From Toxotes chatareus (taxonomy: Eukaryota > Chordata > Actinopteri > Toxotidae): DNA of 64,000 bases. The stretch is from contig CM028895.1 of NCBI GenBank assembly GCA_016801885.1, positions 9,944,001 through 10,008,000 on the forward strand, read 5' to 3'. The position numbers were made by a program, and so were the translations under genes. Every line of letters starts with the position of its first letter. Within the stretch, counting starts at the first letter, position 1. The notes under the pieces were generated by a model. The model saw only the letters and a list, made by a program, of their open reading frames with translations. It was not told the origin of the DNA and did no database searches. Positions 48,301-59,352 of this stretch are shown here, piece after piece.

Positions 48301-51300
48301 TTTTGGACCTCAAAATGTCATAAAAAACATCATAGTATAGTAAGGCGTCAAAATCGGAAAAAAAAAGTCAAAATTTTTTGGACCTCAAAATGTCATAAAA
48401 ATAGTATAGTCATAGTATAGTAAAATTTTTGGACCTCAAATGTCATAAAAACGCGTCAAAATTGGACAAAAAAAATCGGAGAAAAAAAGTCAAAAATTTT
48501 TGGACCTCAAAATGTCATAAAAAACGCGTCATAGTATAATATGGCCTTTTTTTCGGACAAAAAAGTCAAAAAATTTTTATGGACCTCAAAATGTCATAAA
48601 AAACGTCATACTATAGTAAGGCGTCAAAATCGGACAAAAAGTCAAAAAAAAATTTTGACCTCAAAATGTCATAAAAACGTCATAGTATAGTATATGCTTT
48701 TTTTCGGGCAAAAAGTCAAAATTTTATTGGACCTCAAAATGTCATAAAAAACGTCATAGTATATAGTATGGCGCGTCAAAATCGGAGAAAAAAAGTCAAA
48801 ATTTTTTTGGACCTCAAAATGTCATAAAAAACGTCATAGTATAGTAAGGCGTCAAAATCGGACAAAAAAAGTCAAAATTTTTTTGGACCTCAAAATGTCA
48901 TAAAAAACATCATAGTATAGTAAGGCGTCAAAATCGAAAAAAAAAAAAGTCAAAATTTTTTTGGACCTCAAAATGTCATAAAAAACGTAATAGTATAGTA
49001 AGGCGTCAAAATCGGAGAAAAAAAGTCAAAATTTTTTTGGACCTCAAAATGTCATAAAAAACGTCATAGTATAGTATGGGGGTTTTTTCGGGCAAAAAAA
49101 GTCAAAATTTTTTTGGACCTCAAAATGTCATAAAAAACATCATAGTATAGTAAGGCGTCAAAATCGGAAAAAAAAGTCAAAATTTTTTTGGACCTCAAAA
49201 TGTCATAAAAAACGTCATAGTATAGTAAGGCGTCAAAATCGGAGAAAAAAAGTCAACATTTTTTTGGACCTCAAAATGTCATAAAAAACGTCATAGTATA
49301 GTAAGGCATCAAAATTGGCCGAAAAAAGTCAAATTTTTTTTTGACCTCAAAATGTAATAAACAATGTCATAGTATAGTAAGGCGTCAAAATCGGCCGAAA
49401 ATAGTCAAAATTTTTTTGGACGTTAAAATGTCATAAAAAAACGTCATAGTATAGTAAGGCGTCAAAATCAGCCGAAAAAAGTCAAAAAATTTTTTACCTC
49501 AAAATGTCATAAAAAACGTCATAATATAGTAAGGCGTCAAAATCGGCCCGAAAAAAGTGAAACATTTTTTTGATCTCAAAATGTGCCAAAAAACGTCATA
49601 GTATAGTAAGGCATCAAAATGGGCCGAAAAAAGGCCAAATTTTTTTTTACCTCAAAATGTGCCAAAAAACATCATAGTATAGTAATGCGTCAAAATCGGC
49701 TGAAAAAAGTCAAAATTTTTTTGGACCTCAAAATGTCATAAAAAACGTCATAGTATAGTATGGCGTTTTTTTCGGGCAAAAAAAGTCAAAATTTTTTTGG
49801 GCCTCAAAATGTCATAAAAAACGTCATAGTATAGTCTGTCGTTTTTTTCGGCTAAAAAAAGTCAAAAAAATTTTTGACCTCAAAATGTCATAAAAAACGT
49901 CATAGTATAGTAAGGCGTCAAAATCGGCCGAAAATAGTCAAAAATTTTTTGGACCTCAAAATGTCATAAAAAACATCATAGTATAGTATTTTTCGAGAAA
50001 AAAAAGTCAAATTTTTTGGACCTCAAAATGTCATAAAAAACGTCATAGTATAGTAAGGCGTCAAAATCGGACAAAAAAGTCAAAAATTTTGGACCTCAAA
50101 ATGTCATAAAAAAATACTATAGTATAGGCGTCAAAATCGGCGTCCAAATTTTTTGGACCTCAAAATGTAAAAAAAAAACGTCATAGTATAGTATATGCGT
50201 TTTTCAAACAAAAAGTCATAATTTAATGGACCTCAAAATGTCATAAAAAACGTCATAGTATAGTATGGCGTTTTTTTCGGGCAAAAAAAGTCAAAATTTT
50301 TTTGGACCTCAAAATGTCATAAAAAACATCATAGTATAGTAAGGTGTCAAAATCGAAAAAAAAAAAAGTCAAAATTTTTTTGGACCTCAAAATGTCATAA
50401 AAAACGTAATAGTATAGTAAGGCGTCAAAATCGGAGAAAAAAACTCAAAATTCTTTTGGGCCTCAAAATGTCATAAAAAACGTCATAGTATAGTATGGGG
50501 TTTTTTTCGGGCAAAAAAAGTCCAAATTTTTTTGGACCTCAAAATGTCATAAAAAACATCATAGTATAGTAAGGCGTCAAAATCGGAAAAAAAAGTCAAA
50601 ATTTTTTTGGACCTCAAAATGTCATAAAAAATGTCATAGTATAGTAAGGCGTCAAAATTGGACAAAAAAAGTCAAAAATTTTTTGGACCTCAAAATGTCA
50701 TAAAAACGTCATAGTATAATATGGCCTTTTTTTCGGGCAAAAAAAGTCAAAAATTTTTTGGACCTCAAAATGTCATAAAAAACGTCATACTATAGTAAGG
50801 CGTCAAAATCGGACAAAAAAAGTCAAAAATTTTTTGGACCTCAAAATGTCATAAAAAACGTCATAGTATAGTATGGCGTTTTTTTCGGGCAAAAAAAGTC
50901 CAAATTTTATTGGACCTCAAAATGTCATAAAAAACGTCATAGTATAGTATGGCGTCAAAATCGGAGAAAAAAAGTCAAAATTTTTTTGGACCTCAAAATG
51001 TCATAAAAAACGTCATAGTATAGTAAGGCGTCAAAATCGGACAAAAAAAGTCAAAATTTTTTTGGACCTCAAAATGTCATAAAAAACATCATAGTATAGT
51101 AAGGCGTCAAAATCGAAAAAAAAAAAGTCAAAATTTTTTTGGACCTCAAAATGTCATAAAAAACGTAATAGTATAGTAAGGCGTCAAAATCGGAGAAAAA
51201 AAGTCAAAATTTTTTTGGACCTCAAAATGTCATAAAAAACATCATAGTATAGTAAGGCGTCAAAATCGGAAAAAAAAAGTCAAAATTTTTTTGGACCTCA

Positions 51301-51840
51301 AAATGTCATAAAAAACGTCATAGTATAGTAAGGCGTCAAAATCGGAGAAAAAAAGTCAACATTTTTTTGGACCTCAAAATGTCATAAAAAACGTCATAGT
51401 ATAGTAAGGCATCAAAATTGGCCGAAAAAAGTCAAATTTTTTTTTGACCTCAAAATGTAATAAACAATGTCATAGTATAGTAAGGCGTCAAAATCGGCCG
51501 AAAATAGTCAAAATTTTTTTGGACGTTAAAATGTCATAAAAAAACGTCATAGTATAGTAAGGCGTCAAAATCAGCCGAAAAAAGTCAAAAAATTTTTTAC
51601 CTCAAAATGTCATAAAAAACGTCATAATATAGTAAGGCGTCAAAATCGGCCCGAAAAAAGTGAAACATTTTTTTGATCTCAAAATGTGCCAAAAAACGTC
51701 ATAGTATAGTAAGGCATCAAAATGGGCCGAAAAAAGGCCAAATTTTTTTGGACCTCAAAATGTGCCAAAAAACATCATAGTATAGTAATGCGTCAAAATC
51801 GGCTGAAAAAAGTCAAAATTTTTTTGGACGTTAAAATGTC
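47850..51840. repeat. Higher-order duplication of about 2.1-2.3 kb inside the minisatellite
   Basis: The rare variant CTCAAAATTCTTTTGGG occurs at about 48188 and 50444 (offset 2256). The rare AATGTAATAAACAATGTC occurs at 49351 and 51454 (offset 2103). The difference of 153 bp is about two units, as if one copy lost two units after duplication. Confidence 0.85.
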
Positions 51841-51980
51841 ATAAAAAACGTCACAGTATAGTGAGGCGTCAAAATCGGCCGAAAAAAGTCAAAAGATTTT
51901 TTGACCTCAAAATGTCGTAAAAAACGTCACAATATAGGAAGGCTTCAAAATCCACCAAAAAAAGTAATACTTTAGTAAGT

Positions 51981-52262
51981 AATTTAATGATACCGATTTT
52001 CAAGTCTGTAACTCTTACGGTGAATGTTTTCACATTCTATGGGGTGCCGCAGAACCGTTTGGCCATACCCGGTCGCACGGACAGTGTCAAACAAGAATTT
52101 TTGTCATTGGACAATTTTTGGTAAAGTGTGGTGACTTTTTGAGCATGTTCAGCAGGTTAAATTTGCTGACAAAGTGGCGGAAGAAAAATAAAAGAGGAGA
52201 ATAATAATAATCCCTTCAGTTATAATAGGGCTTCGCACCAATTTTGTGCTCGGGCCCTAATA
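51981..52262. mobile_element. Possible transposon terminus flanking the minisatellite
   Basis: The array stops in unique sequence that ends in a strong imperfect hairpin: atagggcttcgcac pairs with gtgctcgggccctaat around a short loop (about 52224-52254). A GC-rich terminal hairpin followed by CTAAT resembles a Helitron 3' end, but hairpin spacing is not ideal and no matching 5' end was identified. It could instead be another non-autonomous element. Confidence 0.35.
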
Positions 52263-54476
52263 ATTATAGGTATCTTTCAATAGCCACCCCGTCCACCTCC
52301 CTCATCCCAAAGTTGGACCCAATCCTTTGTCGTCTCTGAAGGCAGGCAGGCAGGGAACAACTGGCTCAAGGTGACCAGTTCAGGCTTGAGAGGGAGGTTA
52401 GAGCTGCATCTTCCCCGAGTGCCTCCCATTTTTTGCTTTTATTGTTGGGGAGCAGCTGTTGTGTACCTGGACCCTATGAGTGGCGCCTATGCTGGGTATC
52501 TTGGCAGCCAGGCTCCCTAGGCTTTGGATACCAGAGTGAATCAATTCTTAAAGATGACTGTCTGCGTGCCGTGTCACATGGACAGGCCCAAAGTGAAGGG
52601 CTTAGGGGGCTCTGGAGCTGGAATGCTCTTTGATGGAGGGGCTGCAGAATGGGGAGGGAGGGGAGGAAAGGAAAATACGGGGAGTGGAGATGGTCCTATT
52701 GTTGTGCCAAGGAATGCCCTTGACGGAGATAGAGGGGTATTGTTTTTGTGCCCATGAACTCTGTTGGACTTGGAGATTCATGGTGGAGTTACGATGGTGA
52801 TGAACATCTTAGCGTCTTTACTGTTTTCATAAATTCCATAAGAAGCACGGCTGTATGTTGTCAGTTCCTCCTTTTTGCTGTTAACTACGTGTTGAAAGTT
52901 GCTCTAAGACACGGCATGTGCGAGCAGCTTAGCATCGCGCGGCCATGCAAATGTGTAAAGGTTGGCCAATTATTAGGTGGCTGATATAGCCAAACTCATT
53001 CTCAGCAGAGATTGACAACAGCTGAGCAGGATGTTGATGACCTACCTGGCTCACAGGCCTAACCTGCCTAATGTCCACTGAGAAACCTGAGAAAGTGAAG
53101 ATCATAAAGGATGACAAAAACAGATTGGCACGTAAGCTAACCTCCCTCCCTCCCACACTCCTTCTCTTTTTCTTTCTTCTTACAGCCCTTCAGAAAACAA
53201 TACCCTTCAGACCACCCCCTCCCTACCTCTCTCTCTACCTTGGAAAAAGCATGTTTATTAATAGTTCAGAGCAGGGTGCTTGGGGCAAGCTGCACAAGAA
53301 GGTTAAGGATGAGGGGAGTTAGCAATCTGGGCTCAGCAACCAGCAGCCACAGAAGTAGCAGTAGCAGTGTCTTTTTTGGAGAAAGAGCCTCATGGTCATC
53401 CCGTGTCCGTATCCATTTCATGACAAATGAAATACCACAGGCCCTAGCCAGAAACAATGGCTTGTTTGGCTGGCTGGAGGCAGCTTGGGAGGTGGTGGAA
53501 GGGGGTTGGTGGGGTGGGGTGGGGTGGGGAGGCTAAGACTGGCTTCCAGCCCCTGCAGCTGTCCCGGTTGTCACTCCTTGTCTTAAGGCTCACTCCTGGC
53601 TCAACGCTCCAGCCCGTGGATCAAGAGGATGTGTGTTGGCCCATGAGTGTTTGTGTGTATGTGCGTGCAGCCCCGAGAGATACTGCGAGTCGATTCTCCG
53701 TACACAGCAGCGTCTGAAAAACGGCCCCAGACACAAAAGGCAAGTTGAACGGTGTTAAGACCCCTCCGGTATGGCGCAGACCCCAGGCATGAGGTCATCA
53801 GCCTTGGTTTAGCAGCCTTTGTCCTACAGCCTGATTGACAGGAAGGGTGGTTATCAAAGACAATTGTGGGATGGGTTACAGCCATGGATGTCACTCAAGA
53901 TATAGCAGGTCAAATGAAAATACTTGTAATAATAATTCACAAAATTTAACCTAGAAATATAGATTTTTTTCAAACCAGAACATGTGGGATAAGACCAAGT
54001 CTGATGCAAATGTAAATTACATACCAACACACAAGTGACATCTCAGCTTGGTAATCGTTTTGCACTTCCACTCTGTGGGCCTCACCTTAATATGAATAAT
54101 AAAGTCTGTGAATCTTTTAATCTGTGTTGATAACAGGTGATGAACTTTAATACGCTGCTAATATTCCACGAGTAAGCCTGTGTGTGTGTTGCAAAGGAAA
54201 AAGACAAATCTCTTCCTGCCTCTCTCTCTCTCTCTCACTCTCTCTGTCTCTCTCCCTTATGTCTCAGAGATTAGCCCTTGCTCAAACACCTCCTGTTCAT
54301 CTAAGTAATTAAAACATTAGAATTACGGGATTATAAACTGCTTTCGATTTAATCCAGCACTCGATGCTCCCACCATCTTGCCAAATGGGTCAATAGGAAA
54401 TATAATGGGCCTCTGTGATTTCTGATTCAGGGATCTGGAAGAGGCAAAGGATGCCAATAATGGCTATTAAAAGAGA
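52263..54476. other. Noncoding DNA between the minisatellite and prox1
   Basis: No gene is supported. A perfect octamer ATGCAAAT lies at about 52945-52952 next to ccaattattag. The block 54301-54470 is complex and looks conserved in style. A G-rich run (ggggtggggt) sits near 53510-53530. Confidence 0.55.
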
Positions 54477-54538
<62 letters not shown>

Positions 54539-54554
54539 ACAGAGAGAGAGAGAG
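54477..54554. repeat. Compound (TG)n(AG)n microsatellite
   Basis: A TG run changes directly into an AG run, with a short ACACAC break near 54535. Confidence 0.95.
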
Positions 54555-54664
54555 CCCAGCTTTGCCCTGAGTGCCATCTATCTTGGACCTACTAGACCCA
54601 GTTTAGACTGGAAGAAGCCAAACCAGTTAAGTTTCTAGCTCTACCCCCAATGCATGGCTATGCA

Positions 54665-54665
54665 C

Positions 54666-54729
<64 letters not shown>
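54665..54729. repeat. Compound (CA)n(TA)n microsatellite
   Basis: A CA run of about 50 bp followed by a short TA run. Confidence 0.95.
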
Positions 54730-55689
54730 CGAACATACACAAATACTTCCCATGACCACTTCCTGTCTCGAAATGAGTATAAAATGTATTTTGGGGTCAA
54801 AAACATGTAAGAGGCACCTGCAGTTCTTTGATCTTTCTTTGAGAAATTTAAAGACAGGCTGCTGTGTGCATGTGTGTTTGTGTGTGTGCGTCATAAGACC
54901 ATTTAACAGGTGTTTGCCCCTGGGGCTCCCCACTGCACCGTAAAGGCCGTGTATCAATGGGTGTTGTGATATAATTTATGTATCATTTATTCCTCCATTG
55001 TCTGCTTCCCACACATGTTCTCACATGTGCACAAGCTCACAAACTTTCATTTATATTCACTTTTAAGGGAAGTTCCTCCCTCTAAACTTTGTTGCCACAC
55101 AAAGTGAGGAAAAGGGAGGTGTGTAGCAGGGGATTCACAGCTGCTGTCTTTTCACCTATACCATTATTAAGAGTTTCAGTGCTTGGCATGATTTGTATGT
55201 GCTTGTGCATGTGAGTTTACTTATTCTACACTTGTGCAGCCTTTTTTGCAGGATAGCGTGTGTGAGCAGTGTCCTCTGCAGCATGCTTCTGTCTGTGTGT
55301 ATGTTTTGTGTGTGTGTTCATTATGGTTTGTCTTACTTGCAACAAGGGGTCCAAGTTGACACAGTGACAGTTCCTCGCAGAGCAACAGAGGGGCCCTGCC
55401 ATCCAACAACAGGGGCTTTGTCGCACTGCTCCTCTTGGCTTGTTATGGACTTCCTTCTCTCTCTCTTTCTCTCCCTTTTTTAGTGAGCCCATTTTCTTGT
55501 CTGAAGTCTTAATTTGGGGCGCTGGCCAGTGGGGAGAGGGAAGAGAGGCGAGGGGACCAAGGGAGGGAAGAACGGGGGGGAGAGAAGAGGAGCTGCGGAG
55601 TGGTGATGGCTGCAGATGGACGGCCCTTTGTTCCTCCTTTCCCAGGCTCCTCTCTTGAGCCTCCGAGGCTCCAGTTGCGTTGAAGCCTT

Positions 55690-55690
<1 letters not shown>
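54730..55690. other. Noncoding DNA without a supported gene
   Basis: Mixed sequence with GT-rich patches. The long minus-strand frames here run through the adjoining GA repeat and lack any family feature. Confidence 0.6.
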
Positions 55691-55741
<51 letters not shown>

Positions 55742-55752
55742 GGGGGGGGGGG
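55691..55752. repeat. (GA)n microsatellite followed by a G run
   Basis: About 50 bp of GA, then cggggggggggg. The open frames that read Ser-Leu on the minus strand are produced by this repeat. Confidence 0.95.
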
Positions 55753-57689
55753 TAGGCTGGGAGGAAAAAGGGGGCACAGTGATCTGTCCAACTGGAATCT
55801 ACCAGTTCCACAAAACAAATACACACACACATACACATGCAAGAGATGTGGAGATGCAAAAAAGGGAGGGGATAGAAAAAGAAAGAACAGGCTAATGATT
55901 AAATGGATAAAAAAAAAAAGAATAAAGAACAAATTGCACAAAAACAGTAAGAACAAAGAAAAGGATAAGGATGGGATGAGGAAGACATCAAAAACAGACT
56001 CGGAGTGAGTTTAAGCTGTACATACTGACCACTAGGTGTCCCCATCACTGATGCCAAATGTGGGCAACCCTAAGTTCATCCTGGACTGTGCCAGTGGCTC
56101 TGGAGCAGGCAATGTGTTGCTCCATCCACAATAGATGAAATCCAGTGTTTAATTACTAACACATGCAGAATGAATCCATCAATCTGTGCAATGTGGAAAT
56201 CTGTTTTCATGGTTTTTGATTGAAACTGGAATCCTTTTTTGTGTGTAAAAAAGTTAAATTGTAGGTGCAGTAATAAAAAGAAATGCACTGTTAAGCAAAT
56301 GAAATAATACATGCATACATACAGACTGACCAGCCTCTGTGAATAAAACTTCAGTGATATTCAGCTGTTTTAGTTTCAAGCCCACATTTTGGACGAGTAG
56401 GTGTCAAAATGGTTCAAAACGGTGGACAGCTCATTTTGGTCGCTGGTAGGAGGATTGCAGGAGAAGAAATCGAAATGAGGTCCTCAGTCCTTGTGTTTCT
56501 TTGTCACAAAGGTTTCCCAGCATGGGCAGTTACATCAGTTTTGTTGTTGGGTTGTTGGCGTGCTGCATATCCCCAACCGCTGCCAAATTGTAAAATACAC
56601 TTTTAAATCTTTACAGCTGAAAAAAAATGCACTCTTAACACCAAATGGAAAATGTTCTTGAACCTGAGTGTGTGATAACAAGCAGCCACGAAGGGAGGAG
56701 GGACCTGGAGAGGGACCTTGGGGTCCGTGTCAACGTTTTCTGTGCCGGAGCAGGGACAAACATTGGGCAAACATTGGGAAAGGCTGGCAGCCTTTGAGAT
56801 AGTGGGCCGTTGATCTAAGACTGAGGAGCTAAAGTCCACTATCTCCTGTCTGATACAGCAGCCAAGGTCTTGCTGACACACAGAGCCACAGAACAAACAT
56901 GGATACCTGAAGACAATGACCTTTGAACCCCCAGCAGGAGAGGTGGAAAAAACAGGAAGTGGTGAAAGTGACTCCAGTGACTTCCAACCTGCAGGCCAAG
57001 AATGAATCAGGTGGAATGATTGTAAGTACACGGGTCACTGTACATAGAAAAACGCACACAGACACACACATACACACATTGTTCAGGAATGGAAAGCACA
57101 GATGTGGTGTGTGTGTGTGCATGTGTGTGCCTACATGCGTGTGTGTGTGATGGAGGAAGCGAGAGAGTGAGTCTTCAGATGTAGCGACAGATGGTATTTG
57201 ATTACAGAGCAGACGGTCGGTGTTGTACAAAGATGCTGTCTCAGCCCAACCTAAGGAGCTGTAGCCTCCGGTTAAGGCAAGCGAGGGGAGGCAGGCAGAG
57301 GACGAGAGGGAAAAGGAACACGGAGAGAGAGAGAGAAAAAAAATAAAAGCAAGCAAGCAAGAAAGACACAAAAGAAGCAACTCCAAAAATGAGCATCAAA
57401 GCAAAAAGAGTGAAAAGCAGTCAGGCAAGAACAAAAGGAAGAAAAGCAGTGCAACGGGGCAGGCGTGGTGGAAAGTACAACAGAGGTCATGATAAGAAAA
57501 CAGCAAAATGACGCAGAGAGAACACACGGAGCCTTTTAAAATAGTCTTGTATTTTTCTTCAAAGACTCCCAAACTCATCAGCAAATAAAACCCACACTCA
57601 CAAAACATAAAAACATGTGGGAATGTGTTGAGTATTTTCTCTTTGAAAGAAATGTAAGGGAAATCAAAACAAAACTGAATTTGTACATT
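55753..57689. other. Noncoding DNA without a supported gene
   Basis: Purine-rich stretches (about 55860-55990 and 57270-57440) and short GT/CA patches. No exon with family features was found. Confidence 0.6.
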
Positions 57690-57832
57690 TTATATCGTAA
57701 CATTTCATAAGTTTGAACAACCACACACAAGACTCACATTTGACATTATATAGACAACATGATTAACTGAGAAAATACTGATCAAAACTGATCAAGTGAT
57801 AATAAAAATAATTGTTAGTTGTAGCTCTAGTT
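57690..57832 (+). mobile_element. MITE 3' end fragment
   Basis: It ends gataataaaaataattgtt then agttgtagctcta, the terminal signature shared with the copies at 20900, 23589 and 27908. The left boundary is uncertain. Confidence 0.5.
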
Positions 57833-58471
57833 AGAACAATCCAAATTCCCACAGCATTTGTCTTTCTGCTATTTTCTCAAACTTTTATCTTGAGCATCTA
57901 TTAACTTGCCTTCATCCTCAAAATCTTTCAAAACACCATGTGCTTAATTTCTACAACCTTTGTAGATGCTTTTTTTAATCAGTTCCAGTGCTGCAGGTTG
58001 AGGCAATGATTTCATTGTGTGTATTTGTGTGTGTGTACATATGTGTGTGTGTTTTTCTGGGTATAGCGATTGTTGCATTTAGCCTGATGAGGCGGCATCT
58101 GTGGAGCCTGTGGAGAAAACTAGGCTGGGAGGCTGGCGCTCCGTAGTCAAACCCCTCATTAGCGCATTGAATGACTGAGGGAGCAAAGCAGCACTGATTC
58201 ACTTGAGAACGATACAGTATCTGTACAGTGAATATATAAACTGTGACCGGTGATGCAGTGGTCAGTGAAAAAGTTGATGAGCAAAACAGGAGATATCAAG
58301 GTAGTACCATCTCTTTATATAATGTAAATGTATTCTTTCTGTTCATGATATCTCCCCACACATCTTGCACGCACACACACTCACACAAACATTTTTTATT
58401 TTGCATATACCTTGTGGAAGATGATCTGAATAAAGAACAAACAGCAGACATTTTCTGCTCTGTTTTTCATT

Positions 58472-58490
58472 TTTATTTCCATTTTTTATT
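58472..58490 (-). terminator. prox1: prox1 distal poly(A) signals (candidate)
   Basis: Two TTTATT motifs on the plus strand (58472-58477, 58485-58490) are AATAAA on the minus strand. Downstream on the minus strand is a GT-rich stretch, tgtctgctgtttgttc. A more proximal candidate is 59002-59007. Confidence 0.45.
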
Positions 58491-59300
58491 CATTTTGCAC
58501 AAGCTTGCATATATACTGCACATACATTCAGTTCATAGAGGGTGAAGGCACGAAAGGCAATTTGACTACTGGTTGTTTTTGGGCTGGGCCAAAGTAATAC
58601 AGGGGGAAAAATCTCAAGAGAAAATACAAAACTGCTTCAAACTAGTTTCAGCTTTCTAGCTCACCCTCAGCCCCTGTCCAGGAACAAAATATAACAATCT
58701 TATTTTTTTTCTTTTAACTGTCCAGGTCCATTTAGCTGCCAAAATCTCCATTTAATAATTTCTGTCAATTGAATGAGCACATTAGAACACTAATCTTTTG
58801 AATTCACTTTTAGGTAGCTAAGGATTAAAATCTTTTAAGTTGGTTCTACTTAATGAAATGCAGTACAGCCTTCCCTGTTTGAAAAATAAAAGAAAACAAC
58901 ATCAAATAAATTAGGATAAATTAAACCAATAAATTACACAAAATCTGCAAGACAAATAGACACCAATAAAAGAAAAAAAAAAAAGCAGCCATGTCGTGAG
59001 TTTTATTTTACAACCTGTGTGTAATTATTCAGACTGTATTTGAAACATGGCTGTTCCAGTTGGAATTACTGCACTAGAATCAAATAATAATAATGTCATA
59101 CAAAAAGCATCAACAAAACACTATTTACATAACATATTGCTAAGTTATACAAAGGCAGTATTTATCACTTTATGTCCACATCATTGATATTTACAAAAAA
59201 GAGGAGCGATGTAATAATAATAAAAAAAGAATTACTACCGAAAGCATAGAGAAACAAAAACCCCTTTCAAACAGGTCAGAGAACAGATCAGAGGAAATTA

Positions 59301-59352
59301 TCACACACACACACACGCGCGCGCATGCACACACACACACACCCACACACAC
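59301..59352. repeat. (CA)n with (CG)n core, Z-DNA-prone
   Basis: CA repeats flank a CGCGCGCG stretch, then more CA. Alternating purine-pyrimidine throughout. Confidence 0.85.

Larger units (their letters stand above)
31149..51980. repeat. Giant AT-rich minisatellite, about 20.8 kb, main unit 76 bp
   Basis: Several hundred degenerate head-to-tail units (about 270-280 at 76 bp) with no unique sequence between. A unit is built of four blocks: CTCAAAATGTCATAAAAAA; then CGTCATAGTATAGTA; then either TGGCGTTTTTTTCGGGC or AGGCGTCAAAATCGG; then AAAAAAAGTCAAAATTTTTT. Spacing of CCTCAAAAT was measured as 76 bp at 31616-31692 and 51372-51448. Variation is mostly homopolymer length, the block-3 choice, and small deletions. 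Short open frames within it are shadows of the repeat. Confidence 0.98.

Noticed and set aside
31149..51980. CRISPR-like array
   Set aside because: Repeats are directly tandem with no unique spacers, in a vertebrate gene context with spliced genes. It is a minisatellite.
51981..52262. Degraded coding sequence next to the array
   Set aside because: No frame longer than a few dozen codons and no familiar motif. Better treated as a repeat or transposon flank.
55226..55956. Three long overlapping minus-strand frames rich in Ser-Leu
   Set aside because: Produced by the GA microsatellite at 55691-55741, which is open in every frame on the minus strand.
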